From contig DATNPH010000115.1 of assembly GCA_036703315.1 (NCBI GenBank), positions 1 through 38,204 of the forward strand: a stretch of DNA of 38,204 nt, read 5' to 3'. Origin of the DNA: DATNPH01 sp036703315 (GTDB taxonomy: Bacteria > Cyanobacteriota > Cyanobacteriia > Cyanobacteriales > Coleofasciculaceae). A program made the translations under genes and the position numbers. Under the pieces are notes generated by a model. It was not told where the DNA came from and searched no databases. It was given only the letters and a program-made list of their open reading frames with translations. Shown one piece after another: positions 1-8,568 of the stretch (positions within the stretch are counted from its first letter, which is position 1; every line of letters begins with the position of its first letter).

Positions 1-291
1 TAGACAAAGCTGACCAGGAGAGACATTACCCTGACCTGTCTGGTGTACAGCTAGGTGACAAGGCGCACACAGAGGAATTAGGTTTTCTGGTCTATTGTCC
101 TCTGGAATGCAATTAGCATGATGCACGGATAGCGTAGCCGCTGTCCACTCAGAACGGGTGAGGTATGAGGGCTTTTCACCAGGACGGAGGCATTGCCTAT
201 GACAGTGACGACAGCGCCAGCCAGCCGCCTCTTTCACAGATAAGGCGATGTCTGACCAGTTCTTCGGGTAACGCTGGCGGTCTATGGGCAT
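1..291 (-). CDS. HNH endonuclease-like protein (3' end beyond window)
   Basis: This frame stays open for 97 codons from an ATG at 291 to the left edge of the window, so the C-terminus is missing. It shows an HNH/McrA-type zinc-finger nuclease pattern: a CRHC pair near residue 29, then SVHHANCIPEDNRPENL followed by CAPCH, which supplies the second cysteine pair and the terminal histidine. Small HNH proteins beginning MPIDR.RYP are common in cyanobacteria. HNH folds cut DNA using a metal ion, but the role of this small form is unknown. The GGAAGG just upstream is too close to be a good ribosome binding site, and an in-frame GTG 24 bases upstream is an alternative start. Confidence 0.7.
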   Translation of the reverse strand, partial: MPIDRQRYPKNWSDIALSVKEAAGWRCRHCHRQCLRPGEKPSYLTRSEWTAATLSVHHANCIPEDNRPENLIPLCAPCHLAVHQTGQGNVSPGQLCL

Positions 292-341
292 CCTTCCAAA
301 ATTAGCGAACACTGCTATTTTATCGGCTGACGGTTGGTGCA

Positions 342-545
342 TCACAGAAATGGCATAGACACCCAGCAGAAGTAGATATTGGGTTTGCTTGCGATCGCAT
401 CTTCAGTGAATTCCCTCGCTTTGTCAGCAGCAGCCTTTCTCTCAGCTTGCCCTAAGTTCATCCCCTGCTCTCTGCGGACTGCCAGTGCAGATTTTGTCCG
501 TTCACTGCCACTCCCTAATGTGACAGTTTGGGGGTCACTCGTCAA
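342..545 (-). pseudogene. possible serine recombinase fragment
   Basis: The 67-codon frame contains SERTKSALAVRREQGMNLG, which resembles the long helix that follows the catalytic domain in resolvase/invertase-type serine recombinases (usually ERTK.AL...K.QG..LG). No catalytic serine region or DNA-binding domain is found around it, so this would be a remnant. The match is short and by eye only. Chance similarity is possible. Confidence 0.3.
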
Positions 546-888
546 CTTCTAACGGTCGTTGGAACTTGACGATGCCGGCCGCAACTGATCGCCTCGATCT
601 GGGGAAACTTAATTTTGACGAAGTAACCGAAGTGAAGCAAAAGCAACCATCCCGACCCACATTTCCGGATTGAGACGGAGCACCTGTAGTGAAGCGAACT
701 CGCAAGAAGACTCAATCCTAATCTCTAGCTACCAGAGGATTGATTAATGAACCGTCTGCTGAATTCGCCCTCATGTTATCCGAAAAGCCCAATACTATTT
801 AGGGGTTTGAGTAATTGCTTAATTGAGTCGAAACTGAGTTATGCGTTCGTTCCAAATGGTTTTTGCGACACAACCCTCTAGAGTCTGT
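546..888. other. intergenic stretch, one doubtful short ORF
   Basis: No clear gene was found between the recombinase-like fragment and the methyltransferase gene. A plus-strand frame at 572-673 encodes 33 residues starting MPAATDRLDLGKLNFDEV, but it has no convincing ribosome binding site. It may be the relic of a longer gene. No terminator with a T-run was seen. Confidence 0.3.
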
Positions 889-1896
889 TTACATGAGAGT
901 TACCTTGCAAGCATAAAGCACATCAAGTTCGTAAACCTTCTGAAAGTGGTTAATGGCATGAAAACCGTTCATCTGGGAAATCTCAACCCGCTCAACCTTG
1001 TATTTCTCCTGCGTTAGAAATGTTTCGATAAATGGTAAGCCGGGGGTATACAGAAAGCTGCCCCCCGGTTTTAGAGCAGATAGCACATCCATGTAACACT
1101 GGGCATAGTGTTCCAGAAGGTTACTGCCTCGAAGGTAGTGATGGAGAAAATGCAGTGAGAATGCCATGTGCGAGATAACAGTTCCCCAAGAGCTAGAAAT
1201 CAACGGAAAATGGAACCAGTCTGAAGAGAGACAGCATGGATTGGCAGCGGGAGAACGATCGATTCCAATGGCTTGCAAAGAGCGATCGCGTAAAAATTGC
1301 ACCAATTCACCCTGTCCACAGCCTAAATCCAAAATCGGTTCCAGCAATTGCTCAACAGACGTATGGAGAATTTGAAGCTGGAGCGTGGGTGAATAATAAC
1401 CACAGGTCGGTGTACTGAAGATGAAATTATGACTAATATTTGCATCTGCCAGGTTATACACAAATTGCTCAAGCTGAGATTGATGTTCGGTCATGACTGT
1501 ATTTAGGTTATGAGCCAAACGATTATGGCTATGGCATCCTTTCAGTACGTTCCGGAAATCTTGCAAAAATCGAATATACTCTGCTCCCAATCCGGCTTTT
1601 CTTGACTCAGGAATGACTAAAAACTGATTTTTGGCCCGCAGGAACCCGATCGTATTTTGTAAGAAAAATTCTGTCACCTCGGCTTGTACCTGTGGATGGC
1701 TGGAATAAATGCGATCGCCAATCCATTGCACAACCTCATCTTGATAGCGGCACAGAAACGCTAAAAATGGCTCTGGCAAGGTACAGAACAGCGGTGATGG
1801 TGCTTTGAGTTGACTGAGAGGCAGTGCATTGAATGTTTTATAACGCACCAGCGCATAAGCTTTGAGTTGATGATCTATCCAATTGGTGGTTGACAT
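889..1896 (-). CDS. class I SAM-dependent methyltransferase
   Basis: The 335-residue product carries the S-adenosylmethionine binding signature LDLGCGQG at residues 189-196, followed by the acidic end of strand 2 (GID at 211-213), then an ALKPGGSFLY-type motif. This is the Rossmann methyltransferase fold. The N-terminal 180 residues have no recognisable domain, so the substrate cannot be named. The ATG at 1896 was chosen because AGGGGG lies six bases upstream; a TTG at 1935 that overlaps the previous stop is an alternative and would add 13 residues. It is the last gene of a minus-strand run, directly after the VOC gene. Confidence 0.8.
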   Translation of the reverse strand: MSTTNWIDHQLKAYALVRYKTFNALPLSQLKAPSPLFCTLPEPFLAFLCRYQDEVVQWIGDRIYSSHPQVQAEVTEFFLQNTIGFLRAKNQFLVIPESRKAGLGAEYIRFLQDFRNVLKGCHSHNRLAHNLNTVMTEHQSQLEQFVYNLADANISHNFIFSTPTCGYYSPTLQLQILHTSVEQLLEPILDLGCGQGELVQFLRDRSLQAIGIDRSPAANPCCLSSDWFHFPLISSSWGTVISHMAFSLHFLHHYLRGSNLLEHYAQCYMDVLSALKPGGSFLYTPGLPFIETFLTQEKYKVERVEISQMNGFHAINHFQKVYELDVLYACKVTLM

Positions 1897-1931
1897 TCGT
1901 TGCCCCCTCAAGCTGAATTTTTCGTTTCGAC

Positions 1932-2396
1932 TCAAGATGTTTGGGTTGTGGTCGCAGTTGTTTGAGTCACTTGATGGATGACCTGCTCCAGAGTCATTTG
2001 AGGATCGATCCGTTGGGTGAATATCAGTTGATAGCCATCTGGGTCGAGGACTGTCAATTCTCTTACATTCCAGGGGCGAGTGATAGGATTTCCCACAATA
2101 TTCGCGCCCTTCATCTTGATTTGTTGAGCAAAGTCAGCAATATCTCCTTCAAACATTGCAAATGTGAGTGTTATCCCAATCCCTTTTGGTTTAGTTTCTG
2201 CCGTTCGATCGGGCACCAGAAGTAAGTCTGCATAGTTTGCCCATCGCAAGTGAACTAAACTTGTTTGTCTATTATTTTCTGGCATCGCAAAAATGAAATG
2301 AAAGCCCAGCACCTCCTGATACCATCGGGATGAAACCGTGAGATCCGCAACTGCAAGCGTTGGAAAGGAGGGCATGGGATAAAACTCTGGTGGCAT
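1932..2396 (-). CDS. VOC (glyoxalase/bleomycin-resistance fold) family protein
   Basis: The 154-residue protein has the VOC layout. It opens with a beta strand and a helix (FPTLAVADLTVSSRWYQEVL followed by GF) and ends with LTVLDPDGYQLIFTQ, the usual C-terminal metal-ligand strand. VOC proteins include lyases, dioxygenases and antibiotic-sequestering proteins, and the substrate cannot be told from sequence. Metal ligands are only partly evident. GAAGGGG upstream of the ATG supports the start. It is close to and codirectional with the methyltransferase gene, so the two are probably cotranscribed. Confidence 0.8.
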   Translation of the reverse strand: MPPEFYPMPSFPTLAVADLTVSSRWYQEVLGFHFIFAMPENNRQTSLVHLRWANYADLLLVPDRTAETKPKGIGITLTFAMFEGDIADFAQQIKMKGANIVGNPITRPWNVRELTVLDPDGYQLIFTQRIDPQMTLEQVIHQVTQTTATTTQTS

Positions 2397-2426
2397 AAAA
2401 TCCCCTTCAATCGCTAATAGTTCAGG

Positions 2427-2642
2427 CTAAACTCCACTCAGGCTCACTGCCATCAAGTCGTTGTTGAACACGGCAGTTTTGAGTCTGGCATCACTATCGC
2501 AACTCAATCGCAGAAGATGAATTTTCTCTGAATTCATAGCAGTAACACTCTCCTCCAGAAGGGCATTTGCCTCGGCTTCAGCTTTGCGATGTACCCTTAA
2601 CGTCAAATTCGAGTTTCTGAGCAACAATTCTATCTTGAACAT
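2427..2642 (-). CDS. UPF0367-like small cyanobacterial protein
   Basis: The 71-residue product (MFKIELLLRN..., VHRKAEAEANALLEE, LLRLSCDSDARLKTAVFNND, MAVSLSG) follows the pattern of the UPF0367 family of cyanobacteria, which typically start M.TI.L.LK and contain VQRK..E.A..LY..I..A and LLELTCD. Its function is not established. A strong GGAGAGG ribosome binding site lies four bases before the ATG, so this short gene is likely real. It may be a divergent plasmid-borne copy of a chromosomal gene. Confidence 0.65.
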   Translation of the reverse strand: MFKIELLLRNSNLTLRVHRKAEAEANALLEESVTAMNSEKIHLLRLSCDSDARLKTAVFNNDLMAVSLSGV

Positions 2643-2694
2643 TTTGCCTCTCCATAATTAGCTGTACAAGTCTTATTTTTCCAGGCGATCGATG

Positions 2695-3222
2695 CTATAC
2701 CATCGGCAGCAAAAATAGCTTCAGTCCACAAACAAGCTTCAGTAGCCCATCTATCACTGCCACATCCTGGAATGGCAAGATTGTTGATAATCCGGCGATC
2801 GCATTCACCACTAAAAGCCCTCCCAGAAAAGCAATCCATCCACTGTGAGAAAGCTGCATCGGGATAAAATGCAATCCGACAATCAAAAAAATCCATAACC
2901 ATCGAGTTTGTAGATCATCCGGAAAACATTGACACACAACAATGATGCTAATGGCTTCAAATACGATCGCTCCTCGAATTGCGTCACGCTGTCGAGTGGT
3001 TTGGATTCCCTGAGAAAAACGGTTTCGCACCCAGGGATTTAGTAGAATGCCAAAAACGGCAACCATCATTCCAGCAAGAAATAAACCTGGATGGAGCGGT
3101 GAAGCCCCACGGAGTAAGAGTGCCACCAACGTCGTAAAACCCGCAGCGAGAATAAATAATCCACCCACTCGAATCGTCGGAAAAGTAGGTTGAGGGGAAG
3201 CCTGAGTTTGTGGGGCTGTCAT
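2695..3222 (-). CDS. multi-pass membrane protein of unknown function
   Basis: The 175-residue protein has about five hydrophobic segments separated by short basic loops (for example VGGLFILAAGFTTLVALLLR and LFLAGMMVAVFGILL). It is likely an integral membrane protein of the cytoplasmic or thylakoid membrane. The ATG at 3222 is preferred because GAGGT lies seven bases upstream. A longer frame continues to 3507 but would overlap the preceding gene by 245 bases. No family was recognised. Confidence 0.6.
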   Translation of the reverse strand: MTAPQTQASPQPTFPTIRVGGLFILAAGFTTLVALLLRGASPLHPGLFLAGMMVAVFGILLNPWVRNRFSQGIQTTRQRDAIRGAIVFEAISIIVVCQCFPDDLQTRWLWIFLIVGLHFIPMQLSHSGWIAFLGGLLVVNAIAGLSTILPFQDVAVIDGLLKLVCGLKLFLLPMV

Positions 3223-3262
3223 CGGGTTACCTCTGGATGAAATGAAAACGGAGTTAGACAGG

Positions 3263-4093
3263 CTACGTACAGGATGGCTGCTGCCATAGGAATAACTGTG
3301 TGTTGTACTTTTGCGGTTGATGAATTGATAACATCCAGCGATCGTAGGAAGCGTGAGCAAGGGATTGGGCATTGGGAATATTTGCGTTTGCGGCAGCCGT
3401 TGCCAATTCGTAGGCTCGCTTAAAGTGTTGAGCACAGGTTCCATGCTGAAGTAACATTGCCGCGTGATACTGAGCTTCTGGATTTGTGATTTGCTGCTGT
3501 CGATCAAGGGTCAAGAGCCGATCTAAGCGTGTTTGATCGCGAGTGGCATCCAGGATAAATCGTCCCGTGAAGCGATCGTGCTGATCCATCTCGTACAAAG
3601 AACGTAGTTCATCACTGACGCTCAGTGCCTGTGTTGAGCTAGTAATCGGTATAGGCTTGAGATTCACTATTCCCATCATCAAGGTGCCAATCAGCAGCGG
3701 CACAAAGCCTAAAAGTAACCAGCGTGGAGATGGTGCAACGCGAAACCAGAGCAGCAGGCCCATGAGCAACGTTATGAGCAACAACAGGGCGATCGCTAAC
3801 ACAATAAACAACACGCCTGCGAGTCCACCCCACGGCTGGCTACAACCAATGATCAACACAGCGGTGATTAAGCCTAATGCTAGCGAACGGAGTGACCGAG
3901 CAGTCTCTCTCAGCAGAAGTTGCACACTGCTGGCAGACCATAGCCCGAGCAGTATCAGCAAGAAACTGCCCCAGTAAGGAAAGAGCGCAGGCGTCAGCCA
4001 ACGAGCTATGGTGTAAGACAAACTCCCTAAAGCGATCGAGCTGCCCGCCAAGATTAACAACTTTGGTGTCGTTTTTTGATGCATGAAACTCAT
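3263..4093 (-). CDS. membrane protein with DUF6624-like C-terminal domain
   Basis: The first 150 residues contain about five membrane helices. The rest is soluble and has the pattern LYEMDQHDR...RDQTRLDRLL...YHAAMLLQHG...AYELATAA...YDRWMLSIHQPQKYNTQ, which recalls the DUF6624 family (D..R, YHAA...QHG, HELA, DR.L...G.PQ.FGTQ). The role of that family is unknown. The ATG shares a base with the upstream stop (TAATG), so translation is probably coupled to the small secreted protein gene before it. The membrane fusion is inferred from the continuous frame. Confidence 0.6.
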   Translation of the reverse strand: MSFMHQKTTPKLLILAGSSIALGSLSYTIARWLTPALFPYWGSFLLILLGLWSASSVQLLLRETARSLRSLALGLITAVLIIGCSQPWGGLAGVLFIVLAIALLLLITLLMGLLLWFRVAPSPRWLLLGFVPLLIGTLMMGIVNLKPIPITSSTQALSVSDELRSLYEMDQHDRFTGRFILDATRDQTRLDRLLTLDRQQQITNPEAQYHAAMLLQHGTCAQHFKRAYELATAAANANIPNAQSLAHASYDRWMLSIHQPQKYNTQLFLWQQPSCT

Positions 4094-4338
4094 TAATCCA
4101 TTCCCGCACAAACTTTAGCGGCTGATATTTGAGAAATCTCTGTGCGTTTTTTGGGCACCCAGTTGTGGTCATACAACAGGTTTTCCATGCACGCCTTAAA
4201 AGCATCAGGGTCAAGTATGGGGGGAGAAAACATAGCCTCAGCAAGACCAGCATCAAGACCTGAAAGGCTCACAACCAAGGTACCCATAACGGCAACAGTT
4301 AAACCATGCTGAGAGCGCCAGCCATATTGTTTCACCAT
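4093..4338 (-). CDS. small secreted protein
   Basis: The 81-residue product begins with a basic stretch (MVKQYGWRSQHG), a hydrophobic core (LTVAVMGTLVVSLSGL) and a probable signal peptidase site near AGLAEA. The mature part is about 50 residues with two cysteines. The start was chosen because AGGAG lies eight bases before this ATG; the frame runs further upstream without a better start. The stop overlaps the next ATG as TAATG. No family was recognised; export to the periplasm is an inference. Confidence 0.55.
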   Translation of the reverse strand: MVKQYGWRSQHGLTVAVMGTLVVSLSGLDAGLAEAMFSPPILDPDAFKACMENLLYDHNWVPKKRTEISQISAAKVCAGMD

Positions 4339-4435
4339 GTAATTACTCCTGACATATGTAATAGTCGAGTCCGAGCATTGTCGGTTTTCTCTCAATACTT
4401 TTCGGTTAGCGGACAATCCGTCGTGGCTCTCTGCA

Positions 4436-4819
4436 TTAGTCGTCATCACGGTCGTAACCCCTATCATCTCTGCGGGAACGGTCTCTTGAGCAGATGCGGC
4501 GGGTTTGTTTTTCTGCCACCCATCCGGTCTGGTAGTTGGTACCAAGGCGATTGTCTGGTGCGTAGATTTCCAACCAATCGCCCCGTCGTCCAATCACATC
4601 TAGCCGTGTGCCATTAGGAACTGTGGCAATCAAGTTGAAAATATTTTGCTTGGGCTGAGATCGTACATCCACTAGCCCATCCCAATCTTGAGCGATCGTG
4701 CGGCAACGACCAGCCTGAGCCACTGGGGCGAAACTGAAAATAGAGGTTGCAATGGTCATTGTTGCTAATCCTGCAATTGATAATAAGCGCAGGATTTGAT
4801 TTGAATGGTGTTGAGTCAT
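4436..4819 (-). CDS. secreted SH3-like (SH3b) domain protein
   Basis: The 127-residue protein has an N-terminal signal peptide (hydrophobic LLSIAGLATMTIATSIF, cleavage near AQAG). It is followed by a bacterial SH3 pattern: GLVDVRSQPKQN, a hydrophobic strand, NGTRLDVIGRRGDWLEIY and GWVAE. Such domains bind peptides or cell-wall components in the periplasm. The tail is rich in Arg and Asp and probably disordered. GGAG lies eight bases upstream of the ATG; a TTG two codons earlier is unlikely. It is part of the same minus-strand run of small genes. Confidence 0.75.
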   Translation of the reverse strand: MTQHHSNQILRLLSIAGLATMTIATSIFSFAPVAQAGRCRTIAQDWDGLVDVRSQPKQNIFNLIATVPNGTRLDVIGRRGDWLEIYAPDNRLGTNYQTGWVAEKQTRRICSRDRSRRDDRGYDRDDD

Positions 4820-4857
4820 GAGCAATTCTCCTAATGATCCTCGTTGGCTCTATAACC

Positions 4858-5181
4858 TCATCGGAAGAGCTGCGAGCGATGCAAGTTCAAAGCAGTCCAA
4901 TGTGTTGCAGGGGGGTGGTAACGATACCGCTCTTCTAGCCACAGGAGAACTTCTTCCTCGGAAGCAAGATAGGCTCTTTGTTCAGTCTTTGGGTCATAGA
5001 CATACCACCAGACATAGCCCTTTCTGTCCCTTGACTGTCGAACAATCGGTTCAGAGGTCGTCAATCGAGAGACAAAACGTTGGCTGAACTGTTGCAGTTG
5101 CTTCATCCATTGCTGGAGTCGAGGTAGATCAGAAGGAAGCTGTTTGAATTCGCTTTTCCAGTGTGTCTTTTCTGTCGTCAT
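4858..5181 (-). CDS. hypothetical cyanobacterial protein
   Basis: The 107-residue protein is rich in Gln, Trp and Arg. It has a helical N-terminus (LPRLQQWMKQLQQFSQRF) and a beta-type C-terminal half containing GYVWWYVYDPKTEQRAYLAS and EEEVLLWLEERY. No family was recognised. A clean AGGAG seven bases before the ATG supports the start. It heads the minus-strand run ending with the methyltransferase, and the region 5182-5400 between it and the divergent plus-strand gene probably holds both promoters. Confidence 0.5.
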   Translation of the reverse strand: MTTEKTHWKSEFKQLPSDLPRLQQWMKQLQQFSQRFVSRLTTSEPIVRQSRDRKGYVWWYVYDPKTEQRAYLASEEEVLLWLEERYRYHPPATHWTALNLHRSQLFR

Positions 5182-5401
5182 TTCTAATCTCCTGAGCCGT
5201 CATCAGGCTTGAACTGTGCCCCATGACCGAAGTTTAGGATTTTGAAATAGTTATCACCTCACCTGATTCGTCTCACTGGATCGACTCATCCAATCGGGCG
5301 AATCAATTGGGGAAGGGTTTCATCAGTGGAGTGAGACACCCGTAGGAGGCACGATCGCCAACAATCCGAGATGCTGAAGTCATAGATTCATGGAGTTGAC
5401 T

Positions 5402-5650
5402 ATGCTTCTACAACAACGACCTCAGCAACAGATGCTTAGGAGAGAAACAATCTGCTTAACATCGACGACTGCCATTGAAACTTATCTCACCACCTTTATT
5501 CGCTGGGCGCTGCGGGTAACTTCAAACGGAGAATGTGTTGGGGAGATGGCAGTCACTCTACTGGAGCAAGCCTGGGAAGCACAGAAGTTACTCTGGCAGT
5601 TGCGGGAGAAAAAGAATGAAACGCTTGAAAATGACCTGTGGAAGCAGTAA
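5402..5650 (+). CDS. hypothetical small protein
   Basis: The 82-residue product is mainly helical (AIETYLTTFIRWALRV, VTLLEQAWEAQKLLWQLREKK). The ATG at 5402 is preferred over one at 5390 because GGAG lies six bases upstream. No family was recognised. It sits immediately before the broken sensor kinase, so it may once have belonged to a two-component locus. Confidence 0.45.
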   Translation: MLLQQRPQQQMLRRETICLTSTTAIETYLTTFIRWALRVTSNGECVGEMAVTLLEQAWEAQKLLWQLREKKNETLENDLWKQ

Positions 5651-5657
5651 GCACATA

Positions 5658-6179
5658 ATGAGACGCACTCCTTCCTCCCTGCTAATGACGTTCAATCAGT
5701 GGCTAGAAACTTTGAAAAATTGGTGGCAGTCGGTCAAGCGATCGCCCTCAGCCGAATTTTTGGCATGGCGCGATCAATTTCTCTTCCGACGGGTGCAACT
5801 GCTGGCATGGGTCATCCTGATTGTCCTGCTGCTGGCGGGAGGGATGGCCGTATTGGTAGTCATTCCCAGTTTGACCGCAGCGGGTGCAACGGTTAACGTG
5901 AAACGGATCTGGCAGGATGCGAGGGATATCGGTATCTATACAATCGGTATCCTGGTTGCTCTGATGCTGTGTTATCGCCCATTCTTTCGACGTTACCCTG
6001 ATCGCTTATTTCTAGCGCTGTCCTGGCTGGTGTTATTGCCATCTCACCTCCATTCCATTCTGCGAGGAGAAGCGCAGTTTGATTCGGGTACCTGGCTGCT
6101 GGTATTTTCCATGCAAGCCCTTCTGGTTCCGGTCCTGGAGAAGATGCCCACATACCGCAGGAGCTGCTTAAAGAAATGA
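5658..6179 (+). pseudogene. N-terminal membrane part of a broken sensor histidine kinase
   Basis: This frame holds a charged N-terminus (AEFLAWRDQFLFRRVQLL) and about four membrane helices of the kind found before the kinase core of many cyanobacterial sensor proteins (for example RRYPDRLFLALSWLVLLP). The similarity stops near QALLVPV. After this the frame runs 13 codons into unrelated sequence and ends in TGA, overlapping the next ATG as ATGA. The dimerisation helix with the phospho-accepting histidine should follow but is absent. No good ribosome binding site marks the start; an ATG at 5685 is also possible. Confidence 0.55.
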
Positions 6180-6766
6180 TTGCCAGTGGCGATCGCCAAA
6201 TACAACTCATCAACTCGCTGCTAGAGACACATGCAACCGAGTTGCGCGGCATTACACTACACCGACAGGTTATTAAGCTGGATGAATTAGTGAACGAGAT
6301 TGAAAATAACTTCCAGCCTTTTTTGAAAGAAGCAAAAGCGATGTTTATCAATCAAATCTCACCAGATTTACCAGCTATTGACGGTGATCCACTGCACTTG
6401 CGCCGAGTATACGAGAATTTAATCTCTAATGCATTGAAATATAATCGCCCTGGATTGCGAATTACGCTTGATGCAGAGGTTGTTCATTCACCTCGACTAC
6501 AGCAAAAAGTTTATAAGTCTAATGTCCCCTACTTGCTTCGCTGTACTGTGGCAGATAACGGCATTGGGATGACACAACAGCAGTGCGATCGCTTGTTTGA
6601 TCTCTATAGCCGGGGGCGCGATCAACGGCGATCGCTCAGTCTGGGCTTAGGACTTTATATGTGTCGGCAAATTATCACAGCCCATAATGGTGAAATTGGG
6701 GTGATTAGTAGCCCAGGGCAAGGCGCAACCTTTTGGTTTACGCTTCCCATCCAGATTGAAGCTTGA
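6176..6766 (+). pseudogene. C-terminal ATPase part of a broken sensor histidine kinase
   Basis: The 196-codon frame encodes the end of a dimerisation domain (GDRQIQLINSLLETH) and a complete HATPase_c domain: N box YENLISNALKYN, G1 box DNGIGM, a G2 box containing LGLGLY, and the closing strand GATFWFTLP. The typical histidine box (SHELRTP) is missing. Just upstream in the same frame HIPQELLKEMIASGDRQ continues the kinase sequence, but it lies out of frame with the membrane part. The simplest reading is an internal deletion that removed the histidine and shifted the frame. An isolated ATPase domain could still be translated through the ATGA overlap. Confidence 0.7.
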
Positions 6767-6777
6767 AGTCAACCACA

Positions 6778-7548
6778 ATGTCTATGCACACAACAAAAAC
6801 ACGTCACTTTCGAGTGGTACTATTTTGGGCGCTGTTGGGTAGTTTAGCAACACTGGGATTATTTCCCTATGCCTTGTCTCTCACTCCCAGTCTTGCCAAA
6901 CTACCAGTACCGCTGCCTGTTTTGGCAATGGCCTCGGTGCTGCAAACTGGGCTGATATTAATCGTCCTTAGCTGGATTGGACTGCGCCTTGGTCACTCAA
7001 TCGGACTCGATACACCCTTTGCCCGTGCCTGGGTCTATCGTCAGCCCGTTCCCAAGCCCTCCAAACCGGCCCTAAAGTCGGCACTTGGAGTAGGACTCAT
7101 CGGTGGAATCGTCTTGATTGGATTAAGTTTAGCATTTCAACCCTGGATGCCACCGACTGCCACTCCAACAACGCTTAAGATTGACCTCTGGAAGCGACTG
7201 TTGGCTTCTTTTTATGGCGGCATTACTGAAGAACTCTTATTGCGATTGTTTGGGATGACGGTGATCGCTTGGTTACTGTGGAAACTGTGGCAGGGACGCA
7301 AACCACAACCTACCGCAGCAATTTTTAGGTTTGCGATCGTTGCCGCAGCCATCCTTTTTGGTGTGGGACATTTACCCGCTGCTGCCAGCATCTGGCCGCT
7401 AACCTCGATCGTGATCGTGCGAACAATTGTACTCAATGCGCTTTTGGGTATCCCCTTCGGCTGGTTGTATTGGCGCTGGGGTTTGGAATATGCGATGCTA
7501 GCGCACTTCTGTGCCGATTTGGTGCTGCATGGGATGGGCGGCAGTTAA
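6778..7548 (+). CDS. CPBP family intramembrane metalloprotease-like protein
   Basis: The 256-residue, multi-pass membrane protein has the CPBP (CaaX protease and bacteriocin-processing, Abi) motifs: motif 1 GGITEELLLRLF with the glutamate pair at 151-152, motif 2 FGVGH with the histidine at 198, and a last helix with H243 (LAHFCADLVLH). In this family these residues form the active site in the membrane. Substrates in cyanobacteria are mostly unknown. A TTG at 6763 that overlaps the kinase stop is an alternative start and would couple the genes. It converges with the response regulator gene. Confidence 0.8.
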   Translation: MSMHTTKTRHFRVVLFWALLGSLATLGLFPYALSLTPSLAKLPVPLPVLAMASVLQTGLILIVLSWIGLRLGHSIGLDTPFARAWVYRQPVPKPSKPALKSALGVGLIGGIVLIGLSLAFQPWMPPTATPTTLKIDLWKRLLASFYGGITEELLLRLFGMTVIAWLLWKLWQGRKPQPTAAIFRFAIVAAAILFGVGHLPAAASIWPLTSIVIVRTIVLNALLGIPFGWLYWRWGLEYAMLAHFCADLVLHGMGGS

Positions 7549-7570
7549 GGCAAAGCTTGTATCAGTCAGT

Positions 7571-8242
7571 TCACGAAAGCAAGCCCGATCGCAAAGCCAG
7601 GACGGCAGCCTGCACACGGTCATTCACCAACAGCTTATTCATAATGCCGCGTACGTATGTTTTGACTGTGTGTTCGCTTAAATAAAGTGTCTTAGCAATT
7701 TCAGGATTACTGTATCCCTCCACAATCAGCTGTAAAACTTCTAATTCTCGCTCTGAAAGGGTTCCAGGCGCGATCGACTGAGTCGGCTTGCTGGTCGGGA
7801 CAGGTTTAATTTGGTGAATCACACATTGAGCAATCTGAGCGTCAAGATAGGTTGCGCCTTGATGAACCACCTCGATCGCTTTTACCAGTTGTTCCACACT
7901 GGTTCCTTTGACACAGTAACCATCAGCACCACTGCCAAGGGCAGCCAGTACTTCGGTTTGATCGGTATGAGAGGTAAGGATAATGACTTTGATCGATCCC
8001 AGTGTTTGCTTGATCTGCTGCGTGGCGACGATGCCGTCTAAATGCGGCATACCCACATCCATCAGTACGACATCCGGTTGGAGCGTTGTGGTAGCCTCCA
8101 CTCCGACATAGCCATCCTCTGCGATTCCAATAATTTCAAGCTGAGGATAGGCAGACAGCAGGTGCTTCAACCCCACCCGCATCATCGGGTCGTCTTCGAC
8201 GATTAAAAGCTGAATTCGTTGCGGGTGGGGTGGCTCGGTCAT
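7571..8242 (-). CDS. NarL/FixJ-type response regulator
   Basis: The 223-residue protein has a receiver domain with the acidic pair (VEDD), the phospho-accepting Asp62 in VVLMDVGMP, Thr90 and Lys112. A linker of about 30 residues leads to a LuxR-type DNA-binding domain (LSERELEVLQLIVEGYSNPEIA, then SEHTVKTYVRGIMNKL). It is a full-length, apparently intact regulator. Its partner kinase may have been the broken one at 5658-6766. AAAGGG lies six bases upstream of the ATG. Confidence 0.9.
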   Translation of the reverse strand: MTEPPHPQRIQLLIVEDDPMMRVGLKHLLSAYPQLEIIGIAEDGYVGVEATTTLQPDVVLMDVGMPHLDGIVATQQIKQTLGSIKVIILTSHTDQTEVLAALGSGADGYCVKGTSVEQLVKAIEVVHQGATYLDAQIAQCVIHQIKPVPTSKPTQSIAPGTLSERELEVLQLIVEGYSNPEIAKTLYLSEHTVKTYVRGIMNKLLVNDRVQAAVLALRSGLLS

Positions 8243-8568
8243 CGCAACCCTTTCCTATCATGCTGCCGCTATCCATTGTACCAAACCAGTTGGAGATGCC
8301 GTCAGACGAGAGATTTTTGAGGGTATCCTTAACTCCGTGTTGTAGCAAAGAGTATTCAATCAGCGAGTTGATTTTGCACTTTGCCGAAAATGACTGAAGA
8401 CGGCAATTTGGCTCCTTTAAGCTCCTATTGAATGGAATTTCTAGACGTACTACAAGCAGTAGCTCAATCACTGGTTTCGGTAATGTTGCTATTTGCATCA
8501 GAATGGAGCTTGGTCACACCATAACTCTGCTTTCCGGACAGTCGGGATTCTCTCCATGTATTACTTGG
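8243..8568. other. intergenic stretch between cargo and partition locus
   Basis: No convincing gene was found here: the frames are short or lie across the response regulator promoter side. It includes the response regulator leader on one side and the downstream region of the partition locus on the other. No T-rich terminator hairpin was recognised. It may mark the border between accessory cargo and plasmid backbone. Confidence 0.35.

Noticed and set aside
3657..3977. Plus-strand frame opposite the membrane protein gene
   Set aside because: Ser/Asn-rich translation typical of the reverse strand of hydrophobic genes; the minus-strand gene has couplings and domains.
8136..8498. Minus-strand frame overlapping the response regulator start
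   Set aside because: Overlaps the receiver domain in another frame and has no protein family character.
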